A stretch of DNA of 64,000 bases from Nostoc spongiaeforme FACHB-130. Its GTDB lineage: Bacteria; Cyanobacteriota; Cyanobacteriia; Cyanobacteriales; Nostocaceae. The translations under genes were made by a program, and so were the position numbers. The notes under the pieces are model-generated. The model was not told where the DNA came from, ran no database searches, and saw only the letters and a program-made list of their open reading frames with translations. Location: assembly GCF_014698475.1 (NCBI RefSeq), contig NZ_JACJTB010000033.1:1-64000 (forward strand), written 5' to 3'. Below are positions 23,904 to 32,918 of the stretch, piece by piece; the first letter of the stretch is position 1, and each line of letters starts with the position of its first letter.

Positions 23904-24401
23904 CAGAATGCAGGAGTCAGAAGTCAGAATACAGAATGAAAACAGGCTATATACTTAATTTTGGTCTGAAATGCTGTATTTCAATTGGTTGAAATCTGTT
24001 GTATGTTTAGGCAAAATTGGCATTTCATCGATTTCTATTTAACCTACGCCAAAAAATCCCAAATCAAAAATTTATTGTCAATTGTCCATAGTCTAAAAAA
24101 GCTGGATTTTTAACTATTGATTGTGGACTTTTGACAAAAATAACCTTTATCAAGAGAATTTTTGATCTCTTTCCCAGAATACTGCAAATTATCCAAAATA
24201 TCGACAAAAATCTCTATCTATTAGTTCCTTATCTTGCTGATATTCATGATTAAATTTATGGTGAAGGAACTATTCTGTGGTTTGCGTGTCTTGACGTAAT
24301 GATTTGCTACGAATTATGATTCGAGTTTATTCCGGATCAACCGGTACGGTCTCGAAAATTAGTGCAAGTAAATTCAACTGTCGCTCTCAATAATCACACG
24401 C
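23904..24401. other. 500-base intergenic region
   Basis: No gene is supported. The first part has a GAGTCAGAAGTCAGAATACA-type word common in Nostoc intergenic DNA. The remainder is AT-rich and presumably holds the promoter of the AMIN/hydrolase gene. No hairpin of note was seen. Confidence 0.35.
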
Positions 24402-25706
24402 ATGAGATTACGCTTATTTCTGCTTAGCGTTGTCAGTATTGTCCTGCTTTCTTCTCCAGCAAAAGCCTCTCGCTTAGAATCTTGGAGTTTTGACACCGCC
24501 CAAAATCAACTTAACATTACTACTGTCTCTGGTGTAAAACCCAGAGCATTTTTAATTCAAAATCCCACGCGGTTAGTTATTGATCTTCCGGGTACAAAAC
24601 TGAATACAAATACAATTCGGAAAAACTATGGTGCGACAGTCCGCGAAATCCGTGTTGGTAAGGTTAACGATAACACCACAAGACTAGTAGTTGAACTAGC
24701 ACCAGGATACACTGTAGACCCTGCTAAGTTATTGGTTCAAGGTGATTCTTCAACTCATTGGATAGTTAAATTTCCCTCAGTGCAACGGATTCAAAATCCT
24801 ACTGATGATAATGTTTCTCCGTCCAGCGAAGAGCAAATTCCTGTTTCTGTTAGTGATGTTTCTTTGTTTGCGGGAGTTGTACCTTTAGGTAAGGAAATAC
24901 CACAATTGCGATCGCGGGTACAAGCATTAGCAACTAAGTATCGTTCCCTTGACCCAGGATTGTTTTTTTTAGATTTAGATACAGGGAACTATCTCGATTT
25001 CAACGGTGAGAAAGTGTTTCCCGCCGCTAGTACAATTAAGTTTCCAATTTTGGTTGCTTTATTTCAAGAAATTGATGCAGGTAGAATCAAACTGAATGAA
25101 ACCTTGGTGATGCGGCGTGACTTAATCACTGGTGGTTCAGGAGAATTTCAATATAAACGTGCTGGAACTCGTTTTAGTCTGTTAGAAACCGCGACTAAGA
25201 TGATTACCATCAGCGATAACACTGCTACCAACATGATTATTGACCGCTTAGGTGGTAAGGCTAGATTAAATCCGCGTTTTCGTAGTTGGGGATTGCAAAA
25301 TACAGTCGTGCGGAATTTACTTGGCGACTTCAAGGGGACGAATACAACCAGCGCCAAAGATTTAGTTAGGCTGTCAGCGTTGGTTGCTAATAATCGCTTG
25401 TTGAGTGATTCTAGTCGTGGCCGTGTCTTAAATATTATGCAGCGTGTTCATAACACCAAATTATTACCGGCTGGTCTAGGGAAGGGTGCGGTGATTGCTC
25501 ATAAAACTGGCACTTTAGGCATTGTACTGGGTGATGCGGGGATTATTCAAATGCCCTCTGGTAAGCGTTACTTAGCCGGAATTTTTGTCAGAAGACCTTT
25601 TAATGATTTGAAAGCGAGAGATTTTATTAATCAAGTTTCTCGTATGGTTTATGGCTATTTAGACCAACCCAGAGTAGCCACTACCGATAAACCTGAATCA
25701 CTGTGA
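24402..25706 (+). CDS. AMIN-domain protein fused to a class A beta-lactamase-like serine hydrolase
   Basis: A 434-residue exported protein with a signal peptide (RLRLFLLSVVSIVLLSSPAKA). Residues about 24-130 are an AMIN domain (PTRLVIDLPGT, GATVREIRVGK, TTRLVVELAP), which binds peptidoglycan or localises to the septum. The C-terminal domain keeps the class A triad: Ser210-Thr-Ile-Lys213, Ser271-Asp-Asn273 and Lys368-Thr-Gly370. I do not see a clear Glu166-type omega loop, so a DD-peptidase or esterase role in the cell wall is as likely as beta-lactam hydrolysis. A terminator-like hairpin follows at 25833. Confidence 0.85.
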   Translation: MRLRLFLLSVVSIVLLSSPAKASRLESWSFDTAQNQLNITTVSGVKPRAFLIQNPTRLVIDLPGTKLNTNTIRKNYGATVREIRVGKVNDNTTRLVVELAPGYTVDPAKLLVQGDSSTHWIVKFPSVQRIQNPTDDNVSPSSEEQIPVSVSDVSLFAGVVPLGKEIPQLRSRVQALATKYRSLDPGLFFLDLDTGNYLDFNGEKVFPAASTIKFPILVALFQEIDAGRIKLNETLVMRRDLITGGSGEFQYKRAGTRFSLLETATKMITISDNTATNMIIDRLGGKARLNPRFRSWGLQNTVVRNLLGDFKGTNTTSAKDLVRLSALVANNRLLSDSSRGRVLNIMQRVHNTKLLPAGLGKGAVIAHKTGTLGIVLGDAGIIQMPSGKRYLAGIFVRRPFNDLKARDFINQVSRMVYGYLDQPRVATTDKPESL

Positions 25707-25832
25707 TATTAGGATTCAGAATCATTAGTCAATCAAAAATCTGCTAGATAGAAATTTGAATAGTCTAATTAAGATTAGTTATCCAACTCTGAGTAGTTGT
25801 GACTTCTGAATTTTGACAATTTTATTTGACGT

Positions 25833-25863
25833 AAGCCCCTAAGATTAATATCTAGGGGTTTTC
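25833..25863 (+). terminator. Terminator after the AMIN/hydrolase gene
   Basis: AAGCCCCTA pairs with TAGGGGTTTT around an 11-base loop, the pairing partner merging into a short T-run. It lies about 130 bases after the stop. Confidence 0.6.
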
Positions 25864-25913
25864 ACATATTAATTTATGGTATGTTTCTTTGGCGATCGCT
25901 ACATTCTACCATC

Positions 25914-26016
25914 ATACCAATTCACAATTCGCAAGTCGCAATTCGCAATTAAAAAAATTAGATACAGTAAACCTTTCAGGGTTTACATCTGTATCAGATT
26001 TTTCGTGAAATGGTAT
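25914..26016. repeat. MITE-like element, ATACCAATTC ends (copy 1)
   Basis: Terminal arms ATACCAATTCAC (25914-25925) and GTGAAATGGTAT (26005-26016) differ at one pair. Inside are direct ATTCGCA words and an AAACCTTTCAGGGTTT hairpin. It shares ends and CTGTATCAGA near the right end with the element at 35634-35733. Confidence 0.65.
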
Positions 26017-26056
26017 CAGCCAAATTTAAAATTATGACTGCTGAATTCTTTCTTCA

Positions 26057-29000
26057 TTATTTCCATTCGCCTTGTAATGTAAACGCAGCCCAATAATAAG
26101 GTGCAGCATAATTTTGATTACGAGACATTTCTATTTGTGCTGCCCTTAACGCTGCCGCAGGTTTTAAATTTTTGCGTAACATATTGGCATAAAATAGCTT
26201 CATCAATTCTGATGTGGCTTCGTCATCCACACTCCACAAACTCACAACAACACGCGGACTTCCTGCATACATAAATCCTCTAGTTAATCCGACTAATCCT
26301 TCTCCCTTGACTTCTTCACCTAATCCTGTTTGGCAAGCACTGAGAACTACTAACTCTGCTGGCAAATTCAAGTTAAAAATATCATGGAGGCGCAAAAAGC
26401 CATTTTGGGGCTTTCCGTTGCTATCAAACAGCGACAGCACAACTCCAGATAATTCAGGATTTTGGCTGTTGAGGATGCCGTGAGTAGCAAAATGGATGAT
26501 TTGATATTGGCTTAACTCTGGGCTGGTGGCTAAATTCCGACTAGCAGTAAAGTCTAAAGCTTGCTTACGTCGTTCTTTATTAGATACCAGAGAGAGAATT
26601 TCCTCGGCTTCTTGGCGGGTAAAGCGCAACCTTTCAAAGTCAATGTCTACTTCTCTGGCTGAACGTACTAATTGTTGCTGGTCAAAGGTTGTTAAATTTT
26701 GAGTCATAGATTGACCAGTTGATGTTTGACCTATACGCTCATCTTTAGCAGAAAAGACGGGATCTGCCAATACAGCTAGGGTTTTTGGGGCTTTTTTACG
26801 CCCTTTGACTTCCTGACGCAGTAAAGCGATGGTTGAGGCTGAGGGGAGGGAGATAATTTCGTTGGTTGTGATTAGTGGTTGATAAGTTTGAGTGTTTGGT
26901 ACTGCTAATGCTGTGATGGGGACATACTGCAAAGCGCCATCACTAACTACGACTAAGCGTTTTTTGCCGAGTTGCTGGGCGACTGGGGCGAGGATTATTT
27001 GAGACAATTCCATTGCGGCTTTGCTGCTTCTGGCGATACTCGTTCTTTGGGATGGGGCGGTTAAAGCATCGCGGAATTTCTGCACGGCTGAGGCAAGATC
27101 AGCGCGTTTGGGTAGTTCGTAGCTGGTGATGCTGTTTTTACTCACAGCCCAAAGATAACTGCGTTCTTCTCCCAAGGAATATTCTAAAAGCAAGGTATTA
27201 TCATCTAATACTTGCTGCTGAATTTGCTTTAATGATAAGGGTTGTGGTTGGGTCAAGGCAGCGTAACGTGGACTGCTATTTCTAATTTCTGCTTGGACTT
27301 GCTGATACTGTTGCAGCAGTTCTGCGGTTTTTTTGTCTAAATTTTGAATTTGAGTTTCTGTGTATTGACCGCTTAAAAGTTGGATGCGTAATTTTTCTCT
27401 GGCATTGAGTTGTTGTTGTAAGTCGCGTTCTGTTTGCAGTAGCTTGGGGTTTACGCCTTGACGGATATCTGCGTTGGCTTCTTGGAGTAAGTCTAAAAGA
27501 CTCCGCGCTCTGGCACGTTCGCTGACTTGCAATGCTAAAGCATTATAACCTTGGGATGGTTGCTGTTTATGTAGTTGCATGAGCAAGTCGATGTAAAACT
27601 GATAATATTTCTGCACAGATGCAAAGTAAGATGTCCGCAAATCTTGACTGGTAACGTTGGTGCGGATATCTTCAACAATTTTAATGGTGTTTTCGATGTG
27701 GGTGCGGGCGGCGGTGAGATTGCCTTGATCGCGCTCTGTCTGAGCTATATAATATAGTGTTTCTGCTTCCCCGGTACGATCGCCTATCATCTGCCGCAAT
27801 TTTAATTCTTGATTGTAAGTGGCGATCGCTTGTTGTGGTTGTTTTAAAGCATTATAAGTTCTACCCAAATTCCCAATAACATTGGCTTGGGCAGTTTTTA
27901 GCCCTAGTTTTTGCCAGCCAGCAGCAGCTTTTTGGGAAAATTCTAAAGCTTTTTGATAGTCACCAGCCGCTAAATAAACTCTGCCAAAAAAACCATCAGC
28001 ACTGGTTTGGGCAAAGCTATTTTTTGTTTGCTGCGCCAATGCCAAAATTTGGTTAGTCGCTTCCAAAGCTTTGGGATAATCTTTTAATGATTCGTAAACT
28101 CGGACAATACCGCTAATAGCACTAACTTGGCCAATCACGTTTCCTTGTTCACGCCTTACCTGCTGTGCTTGGTTGTAATATTCTATGGCTTTGGGATAAT
28201 TTTCTAAAGCCCGATAGGCGCTGCCAATGTTATCTAAAGTTAAAGCTAGTTTATCGCGATCGCCTGTGCTTTTAAATTTTTCTAGGGCTTGATTATAAGT
28301 GTCAATACTTGTTTTATGATCACCAAGTAAACTATACACTAAACCAATATTTTTTAGTGTATTGCCTTCCCCGCTAACATCTTTTACTTCACGTTCAATA
28401 GTTAGGGCTTGGTTGTAAGTATTAATGGCTTTTTGATAATCACCTAATGAAGCATAAATTCCCCCAATTGTATCTAGAGTAAAAGCTTCCCGCGCCCGAT
28501 TTTTAGTGAGACGTTGTAATGCAATTGCTTCATTTAAAGTATCAAGTGCTTTTTGCTTTTCACCCAATCTATCGTATACAAAAGCCACTTGACCTAATAG
28601 TTCCGCTTCCGAGTGGGGATTACCTGCTTTTTGTAACAGCGATCGCGCTTGGTTATAGTATTCTATAGCTGTTTGTGGTTCACTAAAAGAATAGCTACCT
28701 GCAAGTCCACTCAGCGTTACAGCTTGCCTAGTGAGGTTAAATGCCAAAGCTACACCGGACAGATTAGCTGCAATTTGTTGCTGTAGTTTTAATGATTGAT
28801 TGAGAGCTTCCCTAGATTTCTGCTCATCACCAATGGATAAATAAACTACACCGATGTAGCTGAGTGCATCGGCTTGTCCACCCAAGTCATTTTTGGCACG
28901 CTGAATTTCTAATGACTGTTGAAAAGCTTCCAAGGCTTTTTGTGTTTCACCCAAATTAGTATAGGTAATCCCAATAGTTTGTAAAATATCAGCTTGCCCA

Positions 29001-29647
29001 TCTAAATCTTTTTGCTGACGTTGAATTACCAGGGCTTGATTATAAGCTTGTAGTGCTTGTTTTGTTTCACCTGCATTGAAATAAACGCCCCCAATACCTA
29101 ATAAAGTTTTAGCGACAAAATCAGGTTTTTTTTCAGCACGAAATAATCGCAATGCTTGGCTATAAAATTCCAAGGCTTTTTGTGGTTCACCCAAGTTAGC
29201 GTAAGCATTAGCTACAGAATTCAGCATCACCGCTTCACCAAAACGGTCTTTAAGTTGCCGGCGAATGGTTAACCCTTGCTGAAAATATCCCAACGCCCTT
29301 TGGTTATCATTTTGTGTGTAGTAAAGTGTGCCGATCGCTAATAATGTGGTAGCTTCGTAACTGCGATCGCCAATTTGTCGCCAAATTTTCAATGCTTCTT
29401 CATATTTAGAGATCGCCACTTGCCGTTCTATGGCTGTACCTTGTTCATATAACTGCTGTGCTTCTTTTAGCAGTTGCTGTCCTTGGGTTGCGGCTCTTTG
29501 CCTTTCAGGACTAGTATTTTGCGGTTTTTGAGCTATGTAGAGATAATTTGCCCTAGCCGCCGTAATCATTAGCTCCGATGACATCAGCATAGTGACAAAG
29601 ATAACCAGTGTGCGATGTGCAAACGCTGACAGATGTTTCTTTGTCAT
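26057..29647 (-). CDS. TPR repeat protein with C-terminal CHAT protease domain
   Basis: A 1196-residue protein from ATG 29647, with AGGAGC six bases before; an upstream frame start would add 24 residues. The N-terminus is a signal peptide (RTLVIFVTMLMSSELMITAA). Residues about 60-650 hold many TPR units in register (ALEFYSQALRLFRAEK, ALEAFQQSLEIQRAKN and similar). The C-terminal CHAT (caspase-like) domain has His1056 in IIHFATHGIL and Cys1105 in LSACQTGLGE, so the dyad is intact. Such proteins are thought to act as signal-gated proteases. No partner substrate is apparent nearby. Confidence 0.93.
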   Translation of the reverse strand: MTKKHLSAFAHRTLVIFVTMLMSSELMITAARANYLYIAQKPQNTSPERQRAATQGQQLLKEAQQLYEQGTAIERQVAISKYEEALKIWRQIGDRSYEATTLLAIGTLYYTQNDNQRALGYFQQGLTIRRQLKDRFGEAVMLNSVANAYANLGEPQKALEFYSQALRLFRAEKKPDFVAKTLLGIGGVYFNAGETKQALQAYNQALVIQRQQKDLDGQADILQTIGITYTNLGETQKALEAFQQSLEIQRAKNDLGGQADALSYIGVVYLSIGDEQKSREALNQSLKLQQQIAANLSGVALAFNLTRQAVTLSGLAGSYSFSEPQTAIEYYNQARSLLQKAGNPHSEAELLGQVAFVYDRLGEKQKALDTLNEAIALQRLTKNRAREAFTLDTIGGIYASLGDYQKAINTYNQALTIEREVKDVSGEGNTLKNIGLVYSLLGDHKTSIDTYNQALEKFKSTGDRDKLALTLDNIGSAYRALENYPKAIEYYNQAQQVRREQGNVIGQVSAISGIVRVYESLKDYPKALEATNQILALAQQTKNSFAQTSADGFFGRVYLAAGDYQKALEFSQKAAAGWQKLGLKTAQANVIGNLGRTYNALKQPQQAIATYNQELKLRQMIGDRTGEAETLYYIAQTERDQGNLTAARTHIENTIKIVEDIRTNVTSQDLRTSYFASVQKYYQFYIDLLMQLHKQQPSQGYNALALQVSERARARSLLDLLQEANADIRQGVNPKLLQTERDLQQQLNAREKLRIQLLSGQYTETQIQNLDKKTAELLQQYQQVQAEIRNSSPRYAALTQPQPLSLKQIQQQVLDDNTLLLEYSLGEERSYLWAVSKNSITSYELPKRADLASAVQKFRDALTAPSQRTSIARSSKAAMELSQIILAPVAQQLGKKRLVVVSDGALQYVPITALAVPNTQTYQPLITTNEIISLPSASTIALLRQEVKGRKKAPKTLAVLADPVFSAKDERIGQTSTGQSMTQNLTTFDQQQLVRSAREVDIDFERLRFTRQEAEEILSLVSNKERRKQALDFTASRNLATSPELSQYQIIHFATHGILNSQNPELSGVVLSLFDSNGKPQNGFLRLHDIFNLNLPAELVVLSACQTGLGEEVKGEGLVGLTRGFMYAGSPRVVVSLWSVDDEATSELMKLFYANMLRKNLKPAAALRAAQIEMSRNQNYAAPYYWAAFTLQGEWK

Positions 29648-29791
29648 AATTGCTCCTAAGTGGGAGAAGTAATGTTTCTTAACTAGACAACTGTAAGAAT
29701 ACAGTTCTAGAGGCATCATATTGTATCACTTATATGATGGTTGTAAAATTGCGATCGCTGTCTCAGTCTCCTTCTGTTTTAGTCATTCAAC

Positions 29792-30397
29792 TCAAACACT
29801 TGAAAAATCAATATTTTCGTAAAGTTCGGCAATTGAAATTTGCAACTCCAAAGTACTCAAAGAAAGGGTAACATTGGGGTCGTCGTATTCCGAAAATAGC
29901 CACTGATGAGCGGCTGTTTTGAGATGATGCTCAACGTGTATACGGTATTGATCAATCAGCAAATATTCTTGAAAATTAGAAATTGTCCGATAAGCAACAA
30001 ATTTCTCACCGCGTTCGCGCAGCGTCTCCATAGGAGAATCGTAGTTTTGGGTGGATTTAGACAATACTTCGGCGATAAAGCAGGGGTTAACTACAGTATC
30101 TTTGCGTCCCGTTTGCATTTCTATGGGTTTGGGTAGAACCATCACATCAGGGTAAGTATAGAGATTTACATTGGGAACCCAGAGTCGCTGATCAACATAG
30201 AAAGTCCGGTAGTTTTTGTTTTTTAGGGCAGATTTCAGCAAAATATACAAATTTCCAGCAATATCGTTATGGTTGGGTGTCCCACCAGTCATAGGAATAA
30301 TTTCTCCATCACAATATTCGTTGCGTGTTTCTGAGGTGATTTCTAGTTCTAAATACTCTTCAACGGTGTAGTGTTTTGTCTCAGATTGAGCAATCAT
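29792..30397 (-). CDS. Uma2 family (DUF820) putative nuclease
   Basis: A 201-residue protein. KHYTVEEYLELEITSETRNE, YCDGEIIPMTGGTPNHN, YTYPDVMVL, PCFIAEVLSKSTQNYD, and KFVAYRTISNFQEYLLID are the Uma2 blocks in order. Asp in YPDVMV and Glu in IAEVLS are likely catalytic. It is about two-thirds identical by eye to the second Uma2 gene at 31239. Compared with that gene it has a short extra segment after ETLRERGEKF. The two belong to a duplicated block. Confidence 0.9.
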   Translation of the reverse strand: MIAQSETKHYTVEEYLELEITSETRNEYCDGEIIPMTGGTPNHNDIAGNLYILLKSALKNKNYRTFYVDQRLWVPNVNLYTYPDVMVLPKPIEMQTGRKDTVVNPCFIAEVLSKSTQNYDSPMETLRERGEKFVAYRTISNFQEYLLIDQYRIHVEHHLKTAAHQWLFSEYDDPNVTLSLSTLELQISIAELYENIDFSSV

Positions 30398-30409
30398 ATC
30401 AGTTCTACC

Positions 30410-30523
30410 TCTGCTGGTTTATCCAAGTTGTGGCTGTCGCTTCATCAGTCTCTATCGCCCGTTCTACTACTGTTTTAGCAATTTCTAGCAATTGTCTTAA
30501 ATATCGTCTTGCTCGGTAAGCGC
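30410..30523 (-). repeat. Duplicated Uma2/RelE junction segment, copy a
   Basis: The stretch containing CGCCCGTTCTACTACTG and TTTTAGCAATTTCTA, then the toxin 3' end, recurs with small changes at 31161-31238 and 31841-31935. It marks the joint between a Uma2 gene start and an upstream toxin gene end. Confidence 0.75.
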
Positions 30524-30877
30524 CCGTTGCTCATAGTCTGTAATGATGCTCTGAATGTCATCTGCGGCAATATCGACTTGTTCAGATTTTGTATAAATGG
30601 TTAATAAAATGATTCCTGTTGCTGTTTTGACGTAGTAAATTAAACGATAGCCACCACTTTTACCTTTTTGAATGTCGCTATTTCGGACTCTCAACTTAAA
30701 GACTGTATAACCAACACCAGGTATTTGATCTCCTGGTAACTCTCCCTGCTGAAGTTGTTCGATAACAGGTTGTATGTCATTCCGAATACTGCGATATTTC
30801 TTGGCAAGAGTGCGTATATTTCGGTTGAACGTTGGCGAAGCTTCAACTTGAATCAAAGGCTGATCAACCATCTTCAA
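30497..30877 (-). CDS. RelE/ParE-like toxin of a toxin-antitoxin pair
   Basis: A 126-residue protein of the RelE/ParE/HigB fold: an N-terminal helix pair (PTFNRNIRTLAKKYRSIRND), then sheet strands YTVFKLRVRNSD, SGGYRLIYYVK and GIILLTIYTKSEQVDI. Family toxins cut ribosome-bound mRNA or poison gyrase; which applies here is unclear. Its start overlaps the upstream antitoxin by 14 bases. A second in-frame ATG lies at 30871. The last 58 codons are duplicated at 31930-32106. Confidence 0.85.
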   Translation of the reverse strand: MKMVDQPLIQVEASPTFNRNIRTLAKKYRSIRNDIQPVIEQLQQGELPGDQIPGVGYTVFKLRVRNSDIQKGKSGGYRLIYYVKTATGIILLTIYTKSEQVDIAADDIQSIITDYEQRALTEQDDI

Positions 30878-31106
30878 GCCCTTCCCAAAGTTGAGCCACC
30901 GGGATAGTTTGCCCAGTCATGGCTTCTTGCCAAGCTTGCCGGAAATCTGCTAAGACTTCTGCTTGAGATTGATCATCCAGAACTTCTTCCTCTTCAGGGA
31001 TTAGTACAATGACTTCTACTCGGCTGTTTTTATCAGTTAAAAGCGGATGATCTAAAGTTAGTTGTCCCTCCTCATTAATCGTTGCCATGACTTTAAGTGC
31101 TTTCAT
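30864..31106 (-). CDS. Antitoxin partner of the RelE-like toxin
   Basis: An 80-residue acidic protein. The N-terminus (MKALKVMATINEEGQLTLDH) and RVEVIVLIPEEEEV look like the DNA-binding strand of an AbrB- or Phd-like antitoxin. The C-terminus FRQAWQEAMTGQTIPVAQLW is a typical toxin-binding tail of antitoxins linked to RelE-type toxins in cyanobacteria. It comes first in the pair and overlaps the toxin gene, as usual for type II modules. Confidence 0.75.
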   Translation of the reverse strand: MKALKVMATINEEGQLTLDHPLLTDKNSRVEVIVLIPEEEEVLDDQSQAEVLADFRQAWQEAMTGQTIPVAQLWEGLEDG

Positions 31107-31160
31107 GATTACTCCCAGATGCTTTAAGTGGTCGCAGTTATAGTGATGCCTAATGCTTCA

Positions 31161-31238
31161 AGTTGCTGGTTAATCCAAGTGTGGCTGTTGCTTCATCAGT
31201 TTCAATCGCCCGTTCTACTCCTGTTTTAGCAATTTCTA
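31161..31238 (-). repeat. Duplicated Uma2/RelE junction segment, copy b
   Basis: This copy carries TCGCCCGTTCTACTCCTG and TTTTAGCAATTTCTA but joins directly to the 3' end of the Uma2 gene at 31239 instead of to a toxin gene. It is thus a recombined version of copies a and c. Confidence 0.7.
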
Positions 31239-31817
31239 CTATGGCTCAAATTCAACACTTTCATAGATATCTGCTAAACGAATTTCAAAGGGAATTGATG
31301 AGAGTGAAATATACGATTCTGGATCGTCATATTCAGTAAAGATCCATTTGTGAGAGTCTGTTTTAGAGTATTGCTCGACATGAGCAGTATATTGATCAAT
31401 TAATAAATATTCTTGAAATGTTGGAATGGTGCGATACGCTGAAAATTTTTCGTCCCTATCGTAGCTTTTGGTTGATTTTGAAAGCACTTCGGCGATCATC
31501 ACTGGGTTAGTAATCGTATCAGTTCGTCCCTGTTGTCGTTCAAGTGGACGGGGGACAACCATGACATCCGGGTAGGTATAAAGCTTGCGTTCAGGAATCC
31601 AAAGCCGTTGATCCGCTACAAAAATACTGTAGGGTTTACCTTTCAAACTGACTCTTAAGGCGGCATTAAGAATACTGGCAATTTCATTATGTTCGGGAGT
31701 ACCACCAGTCATAGGAATGATTTCTCCATCACAATATTCGTTGCGCGTTTCTGAGGCGATTTCCAGTTCTAAATACTCATCAATGGTGTACCGTTTAGTT
31801 TCAGGTTGAGCAATCAT
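31239..31817 (-). CDS. Uma2 family (DUF820) putative nuclease, paralogue
   Basis: A 192-residue protein from ATG 31817; a longer frame from 31859 adds 14 residues that come from the duplicated junction. The blocks KRYTIDEYLELEIASETRNE, YCDGEIIPMTGGTPEHN, YTYPDVMVVPRP and PVMIAEVLSKSTKSYDRDEK match the paralogue at 29792 closely, including near-identical DNA around the start. The pair therefore arose by local duplication. Confidence 0.9.
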   Translation of the reverse strand: MIAQPETKRYTIDEYLELEIASETRNEYCDGEIIPMTGGTPEHNEIASILNAALRVSLKGKPYSIFVADQRLWIPERKLYTYPDVMVVPRPLERQQGRTDTITNPVMIAEVLSKSTKSYDRDEKFSAYRTIPTFQEYLLIDQYTAHVEQYSKTDSHKWIFTEYDDPESYISLSSIPFEIRLADIYESVEFEP

Positions 31818-31840
31818 GATCGGTTGACCTCCAAGGCGTT

Positions 31841-31935
31841 TAGTTGCTGGTCTATCCAAATTATTGCTGTTGCTGTATCAGTCTCAATTGCCCGTTCTAC
31901 TCCTGGTTTAGCAATTTCTATCTATTGTCTTAAAT
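31841..31935 (-). repeat. Duplicated Uma2/RelE junction segment, copy c
   Basis: This copy has the full arrangement of copy a: the Uma2 upstream side, TTGCCCGTTCTACTCCTGG, AGCAATTTCTA, then the toxin 3' end, here belonging to the toxin remnant. Confidence 0.75.
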
Positions 31936-32106
31936 ATCTTCTTGCTCGGTAAGCTTTCGTTGCTCATAGTCTGTAATTATCCTCTGAATGTCATCTGCGG
32001 CAATATCAACTTGTTCAGATTTTGTGTAAATAGTCAGTAAAATGATTCCTGTTGCTGTTTTGACATAGTAAATTAAACGATAGCCACCACTTTTACCTTT
32101 TTTTTG
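31930..32106 (-). pseudogene. Truncated RelE-like toxin gene (3' 58 codons)
   Basis: The remnant reads KKGKSGGYRLIYYVKTATGI and continues to TEQEDI, almost identical to the last 58 residues of the toxin at 30497-30877. The first half and any start are missing. An in-frame stop lies directly upstream. It runs into the truncated HsdR-like gene at about 32100, so a deletion or rearrangement joined two broken genes at an A/T run. Confidence 0.85.
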
Positions 32107-32660
32107 TCATTAGCGATCAAATCTTCCAAGGTGAACTTGATCTGGAGAATATCTGCCAAGGTTTGATTCGCGTTAGGTAGCCCCGGAATATCTTCAAAAT
32201 AATTGGGGTCTTTGCGCTGGTAGTAGGAAATTTGATCGCCATTCGTCCAGACTGCGAGCGGCGCACCTGTGGCGTTGCAGTAAGAGCGCAACTGGTCTTT
32301 GCCATCCTTGAGTTTTGGCTTTTTTAGCTCCACGAGCATGTAAACCGTGTTGGGACGGTCTTTATCCATAACTACGATGTCTGCCCGTTTCACCTCGCGC
32401 CCAAAGTTCACCCCATACTCAACCTGAATGCGATTGAGGGGATAGTGCAAGCGATCGCGCAAAACCTGTAAATATAATTGCCGAATTGCCTCCTCTGGCG
32501 TGAGTTTAATCGCTTTTTGGCGCACCAAACAAACAGTATAAGGAACCTCACCGTTTTTGGTTGCCTTGAGGGTATTTGTTTGCTCTAACTGCTCAATTTC
32601 AGCGATCGTAAACTGCGACAGCTTGTAATTTGAGTCTTTGAGGATATCGGCTAACTTCAT
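32073..32660 (-). CDS. Truncated HsdR N-terminal-like protein (type I restriction-type domain)
   Basis: A 195-residue frame. Residues about 37-160 resemble the type I restriction enzyme R-protein N-terminal domain: EEAIRQLYLQVLRDRLHYPL, VEYGVNFGREVKRADIVVMD, MLVELKKPKLKDG and DQLRSYCNATGAPLAVWTNG. The Asp, then Glu-x-Lys, arrangement is of the PD-(D/E)XK type. Family members continue well beyond TLEDLIANDKKK; here the last residues (VKVVAIV) are read antisense-frame from the toxin remnant. The gene is therefore probably a broken relic, though a short product could still be made. Confidence 0.7.
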   Translation of the reverse strand: MKLADILKDSNYKLSQFTIAEIEQLEQTNTLKATKNGEVPYTVCLVRQKAIKLTPEEAIRQLYLQVLRDRLHYPLNRIQVEYGVNFGREVKRADIVVMDKDRPNTVYMLVELKKPKLKDGKDQLRSYCNATGAPLAVWTNGDQISYYQRKDPNYFEDIPGLPNANQTLADILQIKFTLEDLIANDKKKVKVVAIV

Positions 32661-32918
32661 CAGGGGCTATCAAATTGACTTTCAGGGCTTCTTCGTCATA
32701 AGAGTTTAGCGTCATTGTAGCCACTGCCTGATAAATTTTTTTTAATTCCTAAATTGCGATCGCCTCTCTGATTTCTTCCCTAACTCTGAGCTACATAAAA
32801 GGAAGAGAAAGGGATAATAAAGAATGAGAAATTTTTGAGCATGGACTCTGAGTCTAAAATTCTGCTCAAAATTTCCTCTCAAACACTGAAAATTACACTT
32901 TTAAGCATTAGACTGAGC

